Positions 23,101-38,100 of a DNA stretch of 64,000 bases are shown here, piece by piece. Position 1 is the stretch's first letter; each line of letters begins with the position of its first letter. Source of the stretch: Trichomonas vaginalis G3 (lineage: Eukaryota; Parabasalia; Trichomonadida; Trichomonadidae); the NCBI RefSeq assembly GCF_026262505.1, contig NC_067208.1, positions 3,109,962 to 3,173,961 of the forward strand, in the 5' to 3' direction. Under the pieces are notes generated by a model that was not told the DNA's origin, did not search any database, and saw only the letters and a list, made by a program, of their open reading frames with translations. Made by a program: the position numbers and the translations under genes.

Positions 23101-26100
23101 AGCGAAGAAAAAAATAAAAGGCAAGATAGAATTTTCTAGACATAAAGAAGTTGTTTACCGAGTTTTAGCTCTTATCTCTAACAAAAAAATTAATTTTTAA
23201 AAAAAAGACCGAATACGTTTCACAGCGAGAAAAAAATAAAAGGCAAGATAGAATTTTCTAGACATAAAGAAGGTTGTTTACCGAGTTTTAGCTCTTATCT
23301 CTAACAAAAAATTAATTTTTAAAAAAAAGACCGAATACGTTTCACAGCGAGAAAAAAATAAAAGGCAAGATAGAATTTTCTAGACATAAAGAAGTTGTTT
23401 ACCGAGTTTTAGCTCTTATCTCTAACAAAAAATTAATTTTTAAAAAAAAGACCGAATACGTTTCACAGCGAGAAAAAAATAAAAAGGCAAGATAGAATTT
23501 TCTAGACATAAAGAAGTTGTTTACCGAGTTTTAGCTCTTATCTCTAACAAAAAATTAATTTTTAAAAAAAAGACCGAATACGTTTCACAGCGAGAAAAAA
23601 ATAAAAGGCAAGATAGAATTTTCTAGACATAAAGAAGTTGTTTACCGAGTTTTAGCTCTTTATCTCTAACAAAAAAAATTAATTTTAAAAAAAAGACCGA
23701 ATACGTTTCACAGCGAGAAAAAAATAAAAGGCAAGATAGAATTTTCTAGACATAAAGAAGTTGTTTACCGAGTTTTAGCTCTTATCTCTAACAAAAAATT
23801 AATTTTTAAAAAAAAGACCGAATACGTTTCACAGCGAGAAAAAAATAAAAGGCAAGATAGAATTTTCTAGACATAAAGAAGTTGTTTACCGAGTTTTAGC
23901 TCTTATCTCTAACAAAAAATTAATTTTTAAAAAAAAAGACCGAATACGTTTCACAGCGAGAAAAAATAAAAGGCAAGATAGAATTTTCTAGACATAAAGA
24001 AGTTGTTTACGAGTTTTTAGCTCTTATCTCTAACAAAAAATTAATTTTTAAAAAAAGACCGAATACGTTTCACAGCGAGAAAAAAATAAAAGGCAAGATA
24101 GAATTTTCTAGACATAAAGAAGTTGTTTACCGAGTTTTAGCTCTTATCTCTAACAAAAAATTAATTTTTAAAAAAAAGACCGAATACGTTTCACAGCGAG
24201 AAAAAAATAAAAGGCAAGATAGAATTTTCTAGACATAAAGAAGTTGTTTACCGAGTTTTAGCTCTTATCTCTAACAAAAAATTAATTTTTAAAAAAAAGA
24301 CCGAATACGTTTCACAGCGAGAAAAAAATAAAAGGCAAGATAGAATTTTCTAGACATAAAGAAGTTGTTTACCGAGTTTTAGCTCTTATCTCTAACAAAA
24401 AATTAATTTTTAAAAAAAAGACCGAATACGTTTCACAGCGAGAAAAAAATAAAAGGCAAGATAGAATTTTCTAGACATAAAGAAGTTGTTTACCGAGTTT
24501 TAGCTCTTATCTCTAACAAAAAATTAATTTTTAAAAAAAGACCGAATACGTTTCACAGCGAGAAAAAAATAAAAGGCAAGATAGAATTTTCTAGACATAA
24601 AGAAGTTGTTTACCGAGTTTTAGCTCTTATCTCTAACAAAAAATTAATTTTTAAAAAAAAGACCGAATACGTTTCACAGCGAGAAAAAAATAAAAGGCAA
24701 GATAGAATTTTCTAGACATAAAGAAGTTGTTTACCGAGTTTTAGCTCTTATCTCTAACAAAAAATTAATTTTTAAAAAAAGACCGAATACGTTTCACAGC
24801 GAGAAAAAAATAAAAGGCAAGATAGAATTTTCTAGACATAAAGAAGTTGTTTACCGAGTTTTAGCTCTTATCTCTAACAAAAAATTAATTTTTAAAAAAA
24901 AGACCGAATACGTTTCACAGCGAGAAAAAAATAAAAGGCAAGATAGAATTTTCTAGACATAAAGAAGTTGTTTACCGAGTTTTAGCTCTTATCTCTAACA
25001 AAAATTAATTTTTAAAAAAAGACCGAATACGTTTCACAGCGAGAAAAAAATAAAAGGCAAGATAGAATTTTCTAGACATAAAGAAGTTGTTTACCGAGTT
25101 TTAGCTCTTATCTCTAACAAAAAATTAATTTTTAAAAAAAAGACCGAATACGTTTCACAGCGAGAAAAAAATAAAAGGCAATAGAATTTTCTAGACATAA
25201 AGAAGTTGTTTACCGAGTTTTAGCTCTTATCTCTAACAAAAAATTAATTTTTAAAAAAAAGACCGAATACGTTTCACAGCGAGAAAAAAATAAAAGGCAA
25301 GATAGAATTTTCTAGACATAAAGAAGTTGTTTACCGAGTTTTAGCTCTTATCTCTAACAAAAATTAATTTTTAAAAAAAGACCGAATACGTTTCACAGCG
25401 AGAAAAAAATAAAAGGCAAGATAGAATTTTCTAGACATAAAGAAGTTGTTTACCGAGTTTTAGCTCTTATCTCTAACAAAAAATTAATTTTTAAAAAAAA
25501 GACCGAATACGTTTCACAGCGAGAAAAAAATAAAAGGCAAGATAGAATTTTCTAGACATAAAGAAGTTGTTTACCGAGTTTTAGCTCTTATCTCTAACAA
25601 AAAATTAATTTTTAAAAAAAAGACCGAATACGTTTCACAGCGAGAAAAAAATAAAAGGCAAGATAGAATTTTCTAGACATAAAGAAGTTGTTTACCGAGT
25701 TTTAGCTCTTATCTCTAACAAAAAATTAATTTTTAAAAAAAAAAGACCGAATACGTTTCACAGCGAGAAAAAAATAACAAGATAGAATTTTCTAGACATA
25801 AAGAAGTTGTTTACCGAGTTTTAGCTCTTATCTCTAACAAAAATTAATTTTTAAAAAAAGACCGAATACGTTTCACAGCGAGAAAAAAATAAAAGGCAAG
25901 ATAGAATTTTCTAGACATAAAGAAGTTGTTTACCGAGTTTTAGCTCTTATCTCTAACAAAAAATTAATTTTTAAAAAAAAGACCGAATACGTTTCACAGC
26001 GAGAAAAAAATAAAAGGCAAGATAGAATTTTCTAGACATAAAGAAGTTGTTTACCGAGTTTTAGCTCTTATCTCTAACAAAAAATTAATTTTTAAAAAAA

Positions 26101-29100
26101 AAGACCGAATACGTTTCACAGCGAGAAAAAAATAAAAGGCAAGATAGAATTTTCTAGACATAAAGAAGTTGTTTACCGAGTTTTAGCTCTTATCTCTAAC
26201 AAAAAATTAATTTTTAAAAAAAAGACCGAATACGTTTCACAGCGAGAAAAAAATAAAAGGCAAGATAGAATTTTCTAGACATAAAGAAGTTGTTTACCGA
26301 GTTTTAGCTCTTATCTCTAACAAAAAATTAATTTTTAAAAAAAAGACCGAATACGTTTCACAGCGAGAAAAAAATAAAAGGCAAGATAGAATTTTCTAGA
26401 CATAAAGAAGTTGTTTACCGAGTTTTAGCTCTTATCTCTAACAAAAATTAATTTTTAAAAAAAAGACCGAATACGTTCACAGCGAGAAAAAAATAAAAGG
26501 CAGATAGAATTTTCTAGACATAAAGAAGTTGTTTACCGAGTTTTAGCTCTTATCTCTAACAAAAAATTAATTTTTAAAAAAAGACCGAATACGTTTCACA
26601 GCGAGAGAGAAAAAAATAAAAGGCAAGATAGAATTTTTCTAGACATAAAGAAGTTGTTTACCGAGTTTTAGCTCTTATCTCTAACAAAAAATTAATTTTT
26701 AAAAAAAAGACCGAATACGTTTCACAGCGAGAAAAAAAAAAAAGGCAAGATAGAATTTTCTAGACATAAAGAAGTTGTTTACCGAGTTTTAGCTCTTATC
26801 TCTAACAAAAATTAATTTTTTAAAAAAAGACCGAATACGTTTCACAGCGAGAAAAAAATAAAAGGCAAGATAGAATTTTCTAGACATAAAGAAGTTGTTT
26901 ACCGAGTTTTAGCTCTTATCTCTAACAAAAAATTAATTTTAAAAAAAAACCGAATACGTTTCACAGCGAGAAAAAAATAAAAGGCAAGATAGAATTTTCT
27001 AGACATAAAGAAGTTGTTTACCGAGTTTTAGCTCTTATCTCTAACAAAAAATTAATTTTTAAAAAAAAGACCGAATACGTTTCACAGCGAGAAAAAAATA
27101 AAAGGCAAGATAGAATTTTCTAGACATAAAGAAGTTGTTTACCGAGTTTTAGCTCTTATCTCTAACAAAAAATTAATTTTTAAAAAAAAGACCGAATACG
27201 TTTCACAGCGAGAAAAAAATAAAAGGCAAGATAGAATTTTCTAGACATAAAGAAGTTGTTTACCGAGTTTTAGCTCTTATCTCTAACAAAAAATTAATTT
27301 AAAAAAAAGACCGAATACGTTTCACAGCGAGAAAAAAATAAAAGGCAAGATAGAATTCTAGACATAAAGAAGTTGTTTACCGAGTTTTAGCTCTTATCTC
27401 TAACAAAAAATTAATTTTTAAAAAAAAGACCGAATACGTTTCACAGCGAGAAAAAAATAAAAGGCAAGATAGAATTTTCTAGACAATAAGAAAGTTGTTT
27501 ACCGAGTTTTAGCTCTTATCTCTAACAAAAAATAATTTTTTAAAAAAAGACCGAATACGTTTCACAGCGAGAAAAAAAAAAAGGCAAGATAGAATTTTCT
27601 AGACATAAAGAAGTTGTTACCGAGTTTTAGCTCTTATCTCTAACAAAAAAATTAAATTTTTAAAAAAAGAACCGAATACGTTTCACAGCGAGAAAAAAAA
27701 TAAAAGGCAAGATAGAATTTTCTAGACATAAAGAAGTTGTTTACCGAGTTTTAGCTCTTATCTCTAACAAAAAATTAATTTTAAAAAAAAGACCGAATAC
27801 GTTTCACAGCGAGAAAAAAATAAAAGGCAAGATAGAAATTCTAGACATAAAGAAGTTGTTTACCGAGTTTTAGCTCTTATCTCTAACAAAAAATTAATTT
27901 TTAAAAAAAAAGACGAATACGTTTCACAGCGAGAAAAAAATAAAAGGCAAGATAGAATTTTCTAGACATAAAGAAGTTGTTTACCGAGTTTTAGCTCTTA
28001 TCTCTAACAAAAAATTAATTTTTAAAAAAAAAGACCGAATACGTTTCACAGCGAGAAAAAAATAAAAGGCAAGATAGAATTTTCTAGACATAAAGAAGTT
28101 GTTTACCGAGTTTTAGCTCTTATCTCTAACAAAAAATTAATTTTTAAAAAAAAAGACCGAATACGTTTCACAGCGAGAAAAAAATAAAAGGCAAGATAGA
28201 ATTTTCTAGACATAAAGAAGTTGTTTACCGAGTTTTAGCTCTTATCTCTAACAAAAAATTATTTTAAAAAAAAAGACCGAATACGTTTCACAGCGAGAAA
28301 AAAATAAAAGGCAAGATAGAATTTTCTAGACATAAAGAAGTTGTTTACCGAGTTTTAGCTCTTTTTCTTAAAAAAAAATTAATTTTAAAAAAAAAGACCG
28401 AATACGTTTCACAGCGAGAAAAAAATAAAAGGCAAGATAGAATTTTCTAGACATAAAGAAGTTGTACCGAGTTTTAGCTCTTATCTCTAACAAAAAATTA
28501 ATTTTTAAAAAAAAGACCGAATACGTTTCACAGCGAGAAAAAAATAAAAGGCAAGATAGAATTTTCTAGACATAAAGAAGTTGTTTACCGAGTTTTAGCT
28601 CTTATCTCTAACAAAAAATTAATTTTAAAAAAAAGACCGAATACGTTTCACAGCGAGAAAAAAATAAAAAGGCAAGATAGAATTTTCTAGACATAAAGAA
28701 GTTGTTTACCGAGTTTTAGCTCTTATCTCTAACAAAAAATTAATTTTTAAAAAAAAGACCGAATACGTTTCACAGCGAGAAAAAAATAAAAGGCAAGATA
28801 GAATTTTCTAGACATAAAGAAGTTGTTTTACCGATTTTAGCTCTTATCTCTAACAAAAAATTAATTTTTAAAAAAAAGACCGAATACGTTTCACAGCGAG
28901 AAAAAAAATAAAGGCAAGATAGAATTTTCTAGACATAAAGAAGTTGTTTACCGAGTTTTTAGCTCTTATCTCTAACAAAAAAATTAATTTTTAAAAAAAG
29001 ACCGAATACGTTTCACAGCGAGAAAAAAATAAAAGGCAAGATAGAATTTTCTAGACATAAAGAAGTTGTTTACCGAGTTTTAGCTCTTATCTCTAACAAA

Positions 29101-32100
29101 AAATTAATTTTTAAAAAAAAGACCGAATACGTTTCACAGCGAGAAAAAAATAAAAGGCAAGATAGAATTTTCTAGACATAAAGAAGTTGTTTACCGAGTT
29201 TTAGCTCTTATCTCTAACAAAAAAATTAATTTTTAAAAAAAAGACCGAATACGTTTCACAGCGAGAAAAAATAAAAGGCAAGATAGAATTTTCTAGACAT
29301 AAAGAAGTTGTTTACCGAGTTTTAGCTCTTATCTCTAACAAAAAATTAATTTTTAAAAAAAAGACCGAATACGTTTCACAGCGAGAAAAAATAAAAGGCA
29401 AGATAGAATTTTCTAAGACATAAAGAAGTTGTTTACCGAGTTTTAGCTCTTATCTCTAACAAAAAATTAATTTTTAAAAAAAAGACCGAATACGTTTCAC
29501 AGCGAGAAAAAAATAAAAGGCAAAATAGAATTTTCTAGACATAAAGAAGTTGTTTACCGAGTTTTAGCTCTTATCTCTAACAAAAAATTAATTTTTAAAA
29601 AAAAGACCGAATACGTTTCACAGCGAGAAAAAAATAAAAGGCAAGATAGAAATTTTCTAGACATAAAGAAGTTGTTTACCGAGTTTTAGCTCTTATCTCT
29701 AACAAAAAATTAATTTTTAAAAAAAAGACCGAATACGTTTCACAGCGAAAAAAAAATAAAAGGCAAGATAGAATTTTCTAGACATAAAGAAGTTGTTTAC
29801 CGAGTTTTACTCTTATCTCTAACAAAAAATTAATTTTAAAAAAAAGACCGAATACGTTTCACAGCGAGAAAAAAATAAAAGGCAAGATAGAATTTTCTAA
29901 GACATAAAGAAGTTGTTTACGAGTTTTAGCTCTTATCTCTAACAAAAAAATTAATTTTTAAAAAAAAGACCGAATACGTTTCACAGCGAAAAAAAATAAA
30001 AGCAAGATAGAATTTCTAGACATAAAGAAGTTGTTTACCGAGTTTTAGCTCTTATCTCTAACAAAAAAATTAATTTTAAAAAAAAGACCGAATACGTTTC
30101 ACAGCGAGAAAAAAATAAAAGGCAAGATAGAATTTTCTAGACATAAAGAAGTTGTTTACCGAGTTTTAGCTCTTATCTCTAACAAAAAATTAATTTTTAA
30201 AAAAAAAGACCGAATACGTTTCACAGCGAGAAAAAAATAAAAGGCAAGATAGAATTTTCTAGACATAAAGAAGTTGTTTACCGAGTTTTAGCTCTTATCT
30301 CTAACAAAAAATTAATTTTTAAAAAAAAGCGAATACGTTTCACAGCGAGAAAAAAATAAAAGGCAAGATAGAATTTTCTAGACATAAAGAAGTTGTTTAC
30401 CGAGTTTTAGCTCTTATCTCTAACAAAAAATTAATTTTTAAAAAAAAGACCGAATACGTTTCACAGCGGAAAAAAATAAAAGGCAAGATAGATTTTCTAG
30501 ACATAAAGAAGTTGTTTACCGAGTTTTAGCTCTTATCTCTAACAAAAAATTAATTTTAAAAAAAAAGACGAATACGTTTCACAGCGAGAGAAAAAATAAA
30601 AGGCAAGATAGAATTTTCTAGACATAAAGAAGTTGTTTACCGAGTTTTAGCTCTTATCTCTAACAAAAAATTATTTAATTTTAAAAAAAGACCAATACGT
30701 TTCACAGCGAGAAAAAAATAAAAGGCAAGATAGAATTTTCTAGACATAAAGAAGTTGTTTACCGAGTTTTAGCTCTTATCTCTAACAAAAAATTAATTTT
30801 TAAAAAAAAAGACCGAATACGTTTCACAGCGAGAAAAAAATAAAAGGCAAGATAGAATTTTCTAGACATAAAGAAGTTGTTTACCGATTTTAGCTCTTAT
30901 CTCTAACAAAAAATTAATTTTTAAAAAAAAGACCGAATACGTTTCACAACGAGAAAAAAATAAAAGGCAAGATAGAATTTTCTAGACATAAAGAAGTTGT
31001 TTACCGATGTTAGCTCTTATCTCTAACAAAAAATTAATTTTTAAAAAAAAGACCGAATACGTTTCACAGCGAGAAAAAAATAAAAGGCAAGATAGAATTT
31101 TCTAGACATAAAGAAGTTGTTTACCGATTTTAGCTCTTATCTCTAACAAAAAATTAATTTTTAAAAAAAAGACCGAATACGTTTCACAGCAGAAAAAATA
31201 AAAAGCAGAATAGAATTTTCTAGACATAAAGAAGTTGTTTACCGAGTTTTAGCTCTTATCTCTAACAAAAAATTAATTTTTAAAAAAAAGAAGAATACGT
31301 TTCACAGCGAGAAAAAAAAAAAGGCAAGATAGAATTTTCTAGACATAAAGAAGTTTGTTACCGAGTTTTAGCTCTTATCTCTAACAAAAAATTAATTTTT
31401 AAAAAAAAAACGAATACGTTCACAGCGAGAAAAAAAAAAAAGCAAGATAGAATTTTCTAGACATAAAGAAGTTGTTTACCGAGTTTTAGCTCTTATCTCT
31501 AACAAAAAAATTATTTTTAAAAAAAAGACCGATACGTTTTCAAGCGAGAAAAAAAATAAAAGCAAGATAGAATTTTTTAGACATAAAGAAGTTGTTTACC
31601 GAGTTATGCTCTATCTCTAACAAAAAATAATTTTAAAAAAAAGACCGAATACGTTTCACAGCGAGAAAAAAATAAAAGGCAAGAAGAATTTTCTAGACAT
31701 AAAGAAGTTGTTTACCGAAGCTCTTATCTCTAACAAAAAATTAATTTTTAAAAAAAAGACCGAATACGTTTCACAGCGAGAAAAAAATAAAAGGCAGATA
31801 GAATTTTCTAGACATAAAGAAGTTGTTTACCGAGTTTTAGCTCTATCTTAACAAAAAATTAATTTTTAAAAAAAAAGACCGAATACGTTCACAGCGAGAA
31901 AAAAATAAAAGGCAAGATAGAATTTTCTAGACATAAAGAAGTTGTTTACCGAGTTAGCTTTATCTCTAACAAAAAATTAATTTTTTAAAAAAAAGACCGA
32001 ATACGTTTCACAAGCGAGAAAAAAATAAAAAGGCAAGATAGAATTTTCTAGACATAAAGAAGTTGTTTACCAGTTTTAGCTCTTATCTCTAACAAAAAAT

Positions 32101-35100
32101 TAATTTTAAAAAAAAGACCGAATACGTTTCACAGCGAGAAAAAATAAAAGGCAAGATAGAATTTTCTAGACATAAAGAAGTTGTTTACCGAGTTTTAGCT
32201 CTTATCTCTAACAAAAAATTAATTTTAAAAAAAAGACCGAATACGTTCACAGCGAGAAAAAAATAAAAGGCAAAGATAGAATTTTCTAACATAAAGAAGT
32301 TGTTTACCGAGTTTTAGCTCTTATCTCTAACAAAAAATTAATTTTTAAAAAAAAGACCGAATACGTTTCACAGCGAGAAAAAAAAAAAGGCAAGATAGAA
32401 TTTTCTAGACATAAAAGTTGTTTACCGAGTTTTAGCTCTTATCTCTAACAAAAAATTAATTTTTANNNNNNNNNNNNNNNNNNNNNNNNNGCGAGAAAAA
32501 AATAAAAGGCAAGATAGAATTTTCTAGACATAAAGAAGTTGTTTACCGAGTTTAGCTCTTATCTCTAACAAAAAATTAATTTTTAAAAAAAAGACCGAAT
32601 ACGTTTCACAGCGAGAAAAAATAAAAGGCAAGATAGAATTTTCTAGACATAAAGAAGTTGTTTACCGAGTTTTAGCTCTTATCTCTAACAAAAATTAATT
32701 TTTAAAAAAAAGACCGAATACGTTTCACAGCGAGAAAAAAATAAAAGGCAAGATAGAATTTTCTAGACATAAAGAAGTTGTTTACCGAGTTTTAGCTCAT
32801 CTCTAACAAAAAATTAATTTTTAAAAAAAGACCGAATACGTTTCACAGCGAGAAAAAAATAAAAGGCAAGATAGAATTTTCTAGACATAAAGAAGTTGTT
32901 TACCGAGTTTTAGCTCTTATCTCTAACAAAAATTAATTTTAAAAAAAAGACCGAATACGTTTCACAGCGAGAAAAAATAAAAGGCAAGATAGAATTTTCT
33001 AGACATAAAGAAGTTGTTTACCGAGTTTTAGCTCTTATCTCTAACAAAAAATTAATTTTTAAAAAAAAGACGAATACGTTTCACAGCGAGAAAAAAATAA
33101 AAGGCAAGATAGAATTTTCTAGACATAAAGAAGTTGTTTACCGAGTTTTAGCTCTTATCTCTAACAAAAAATTAATTTTTAAAAAAAATGGAAAAAAAAG
33201 TACTACGTTCAAAGCAGCAGAAAAATAAAGAATGATTTTCTAGACAAAAGAAGTTGTTTACCGAGTTTTAGCTCTTTATCTCTAACAAAAAATTAATTTT
33301 TAAAAAAAGACCGACATACTTTTCACAAAGGCGAGAAAAAAATAAAAGGCAAGATAGAATTTTCTAGACATAAGAAGTTGTTTACCGAGTTTTAGCTCTT
33401 ATCTCTAACAAAAATAATTTTTAAAAAAAGACCGAATACGTTTCACAGCGAAGAAAAAAATAAAAGGCAAATAGAATTTTCTAGACATAAAGAAGTTGTT
33501 TACCGAGTTTTAGCTCTTATCTCTAACAAAAAATTAATTTTTAAAAAAAAGACCGAATACGTTTCACAGCGAGAAAAAAAATAAAAGGCAAGATAGAATT
33601 TTCTAGACATAAAGAAGTTGTTTACCGAGTTTTAGCTCTTATCTCTAACAAAAATTAATTTTTAAAAAAAGACCGAATACGTTTCAACAGCGAGAAAAAA
33701 ATAAAAGGCAAGATAGAATTTTCTAGACATAAAGAAGTTGTTTACCGAGTTTTAGCTCTTATCTCTAACAAAAAATTATTTTTAAAAAAAAAGACCGAAT
33801 ACGTTTCCAAGCGAGAAAAAAAATAAAAGGCAAGATAGAATTTTCTAGACATAAGAAGTTTTTTACCGAGTTTTAGCTCTTATCTCTAACAAAAAATTAT
33901 TTTTAAAAAAAAGACCGAATACGTTTCACACGCGAGAAAAAAATAAAGGCAAAGATAGAATTTTCTAGACATAAAGAAGTTGTTTACCGAGTTTTAGCTC
34001 TTATCTCTAACAAAAAATTAATTTTTAAAAAAAAAGACCGAATACGTTTCACAGCGAGAAAAAAATAAAAGGCAAGATAGAATTTTCTAGACATAAAGAA
34101 TTTGTTTACCGAGTTTTAGCTCTTACTCTAACAAAAAATTAATTTTTAAAAAAAGACCGAATACGTTTCACAGCGAGAAAAAATAAAAGGCAAGATAGAA
34201 TTTTCTAGACATAAAGAAGTTGTTTACCGAGTTTTTAGCTCTTATCTCTAACAAAAATTATTTTAAAAAAAAAAAGACGCGAATACGTTTCACAGCGAGA
34301 AAAAAATAAAAGGCAAGATAGAATTTTCTAGACATAAAGAAGTGTTTACCGAGTTTTAGCTCTTATCCTAACAAAAAATTAATTTTAAAAAAAAGACCGA
34401 ATACGTTTCACAGCGAGAAAAAATAAAAGGCAAGATAGAATTTTCTAGACATAAAGAAGTTGTTTACCGAGTTTTTAGCCTCTATCTCTAACAAAAAATT
34501 AATTTTTAAAAAAAAGACCGAATACGTTTCACAGCGAGAAAAAATAAAGGCAAGATAGAATTTCTAGACATAAAGAAGTTGTTTACCGAGTTTTAGCTCT
34601 TATCTCTAACAAAAAATATTTTTAAAAAAAAGACCGAATAGTTTCACAGCGAGAAAAAAATAAAGGCAAGATAGAATTTTCTAGACAAAAGAAGTTGTTT
34701 ACCGAGTTTTAGCTCTTATCTCTAAACAAAAAATTAATTTTTAAAAAAAAGACCGAATACGTTTCACAGCGAGAAAAAATAAAAGGCAAGATAGAATTTT
34801 CTAGACATAAAGAAGTTGTTTACCGAGTTTTAGCTCTTATCTCTAACAAAAAATACTTTTTAAAAAAAAAGACCGAATACGTTTCACAGCGAGAAAAAAA
34901 TAAAAGGCAAGATAGAATTTTCTAGACATAAAGAAGTTGTTTACCGAGTTTTAGCTCTTATCTCTAACAAAAATTAAATTTTAAAAAAAAGACCGAATAC
35001 GTTTCACAAGCGAGAAAAATAAAAGGCAAGAATAGAATTTTCTAGACATAAAGAAGTTGTTTACCGAGTTTTAGCTCTTATCTCTAACAAAAAATTACTT

Positions 35101-38100
35101 TTTAAAAAAAAGACCGAATACGTTTCACAGCGAGAAAAAAATAAAAGGCAAGATAGAATTTTCTAGACATAAAGAAGTTGTTTACCGAGTTTTAGCTCTT
35201 ATCTCTAACAAAAAATTAATTTTTAAAAAAAAGACCGAATACGTTTCACAGCGAGAAAAAAATAAAAGGCAGAATAGAATTTTCCTAGACATAAAGAAGT
35301 TGTTTTACCGAGTTTAGCTCTTATCTCTAACAAAAATTAATTTTTTAAAAAAAGAACCGAATACGTTTCACAGCGAGAAAAAAATAAAAGGAAAGATAGA
35401 ATTTTCTAGACATAAAGAAGTGTTTACCGAGTTTTAGCTCTTATCTCTAACAAAAAATTAATTTTTAAAAAAAAAGACCGAATACGTTTCACAGCGAGAA
35501 AAAATAAAAGGCAAGATAGAATTTTCTAGACATAAAGAAGTTGTTTACCGAGTTTTAGCTCTTATCTCTAACAAAAATTAATTTTTAAAAAAAGACCGAA
35601 TACGTTTCACAGCGAGAAAAAAATAAAAGGCAAGATAGAATTTCTAGACATAAAGAAGTTGTTTACCGAGTTTTAGCTCTTATCTCTAACAAAAAAATTA
35701 ATTTTTAAAAAAAAAGACCGAATACGTTTCACAGCGAGAAAAAAAAATAAAAGGCAAGATAGAATTTTCTAGACATAAAGAAGTTGTTTACCGATTTTAG
35801 CTCTTATCTCTAACAAAAAATTAATTTTTTAAAAAAAGACCGAATACGTTCACAGCGAGAAAAAAATAAAAGGCAAGAATAGAATTTTCTAGACATAAAA
35901 AGTTGTTTACCGAGTTTTAGCTCTTATCTCTAACAAAAAATTATTTTAAAAAAAAAAAGACCGAATAGTTTCACAGCGAGAAAAAAAATAAAAGGCAAGA
36001 TAGAATTTTCTAGACATAAAGAAGTTGTTTACCGAGTTTTAGCTCTTATCTCTAACAAAAAAATTAATTTTTAAAAAAAACCGAATACGTTTCACAGCGA
36101 GAAAAAAATAAAAGGCAAGATAGAATTTTCTAGACATAAAAAGTTGTTTACCGAGTTTAGCCTCTTATCTCTAACAAAAAATTAATTTTTAAAAAAGACC
36201 GAATACGTTTCACAGCGAGAAAAAATAAAAGGCAAGATAGAATTTTCTAGACATAAGAAGTTGTTTACCGAGTTTTAGCTCTTATCTCTAACAAAAAATT
36301 AATTTTTTTTAAAAAAAGACCGAATACGTTTCACAGCGAGAAAAAAATAAAAGGCAAGATAGAATTTTCTAGACATAAAAAGTTGTTTTACCGAGTTTTA
36401 GCTCTTATCTCTAACAAAAATTAATTTTTAAAAAAAGAGACGAATACGTTTCACAGCGAGAAAAAAATAAAAGGAAAGATAGAATTTTCTAGACATAAAG
36501 AAGTTGTTTACCGAGTTTTAGCTCTTATCTCTAACAAAAATTAATTTTTAAAAAAAGAACCGAATACGTTTCACAGCGAGAAAAAAATAAAAGGCAAGAT
36601 AGAATTTTCTAGACATAAAAGAAGTTGTTTACCGAGTTTTAGCTCTATCTCTAACAAAATTAATTTTTTTAAAAAAAGACCGAATACGTTTCACAGCGAG
36701 AAAAAAAATAAAGGCAAGATAGAATTTTCTAGACATAAAGAAGTTTGTTTACCGAGTTTTAGCTCTATCTCTAACAAAAAATTAATTTTTTAAAAGAACA
36801 GAATACGTTTCACAGCGAGAAAAAAATAAAAGGCAAGATAGAATTTTCTAGACATAAAGAAGTTGTTTACCGAGTTTTAGCTCTATCTCTAACAAAAAAT
36901 TAATTTTTTAAAAAAAGACCGAATACGTTTTCACAGCGAGAAAAAAAATAAAAGGCAAGATAGAATTTTCTAGACATAAAGAAGTTGTTTACCGAGTTTT
37001 AGCTCTTTATCTTAACAAAAATTAATTTTTAAAAAAAAGACCGATACGTTTCACAGCGAGAAAAAAAATAAAGGCAAGATAGAAATTTTCTAGACATAAA
37101 GAAGTTGTTTACCGAGTTTTAGCTTCTTATCTCTAACAAAAAATTAATTTTTAAAAAAAAGACCGAATACGTTTCACAGCGAGAAAAAAATAAAAGGCAA
37201 GATAGAATTTTCTAGACATAAAGAAGTTGTTTACCGAGTTTTAGCTCTTATCTCTAACAAAAATTAATTTTTAAAAAAAAGACCGAATACGTTTCACAGC
37301 GAGAAAAAAATAAAAGGCAAGATAGAATTTTTCTAGACATAAAGAAGTTTTTACCGAGTTTTAGCTCTTATCTCTAACAAAAAATTAATTTTTAAAAAAA
37401 AGACCGAATACGTTTCACAGCGAGAAAAAATAAAAAGGCAAGATAGAATTTTCTAGACATAAAAGAAGTTGTTTACCGAGTTTTAGCTCTTATCTCTAAC
37501 AAAAAATTAATTTTTAAAAAAAAGACCGAATACGTTTCACAGCGAGAAAAAAATAAAAGGCAAGATAGAATTTTCTAGACATAAAAGAAGTTGTTTACCG
37601 AGTTTTAGCTCTTATCTCTAACAAAAAATTATTTTAAAAAAAAGACCGAATACGTTTCACAGCAGAAAAAAATAAAAGGCAAGATAGAATTTTCTAGACA
37701 TAAAGAAGTTGTTTACCGAGTTTTAGCTCTTATCTCTACAACAAAAATTAATTTTTAAAAAAAGACCGAATACGTTTTCACAGCGAGAAAAAAATAAATA
37801 GGCAAGAATAGAATTTTCTAGACATAAAGAAGTTGTTTACCGAGTTTTAGCTCTTATCTCTAACAAAAAATTAATTTTTAAAAAAAAGACCGAATACGTT
37901 TCACAGCGAGAAAAAAATAAAAGGCAAGATAGAATTTTCTAGACATAAAGAAGTTGTTTACCGAGTTTTAGCTCTTATCTCTAACAAAAAATTAATTTTT
38001 AAAAAAAAGACGAATACGTTTCACAGCGAGAAAAAAATAAAAGGCAAGATAGAATTTTTAGACATAAAGAAGTTGTTTACCGAGTTTTAGCTCTTATCTC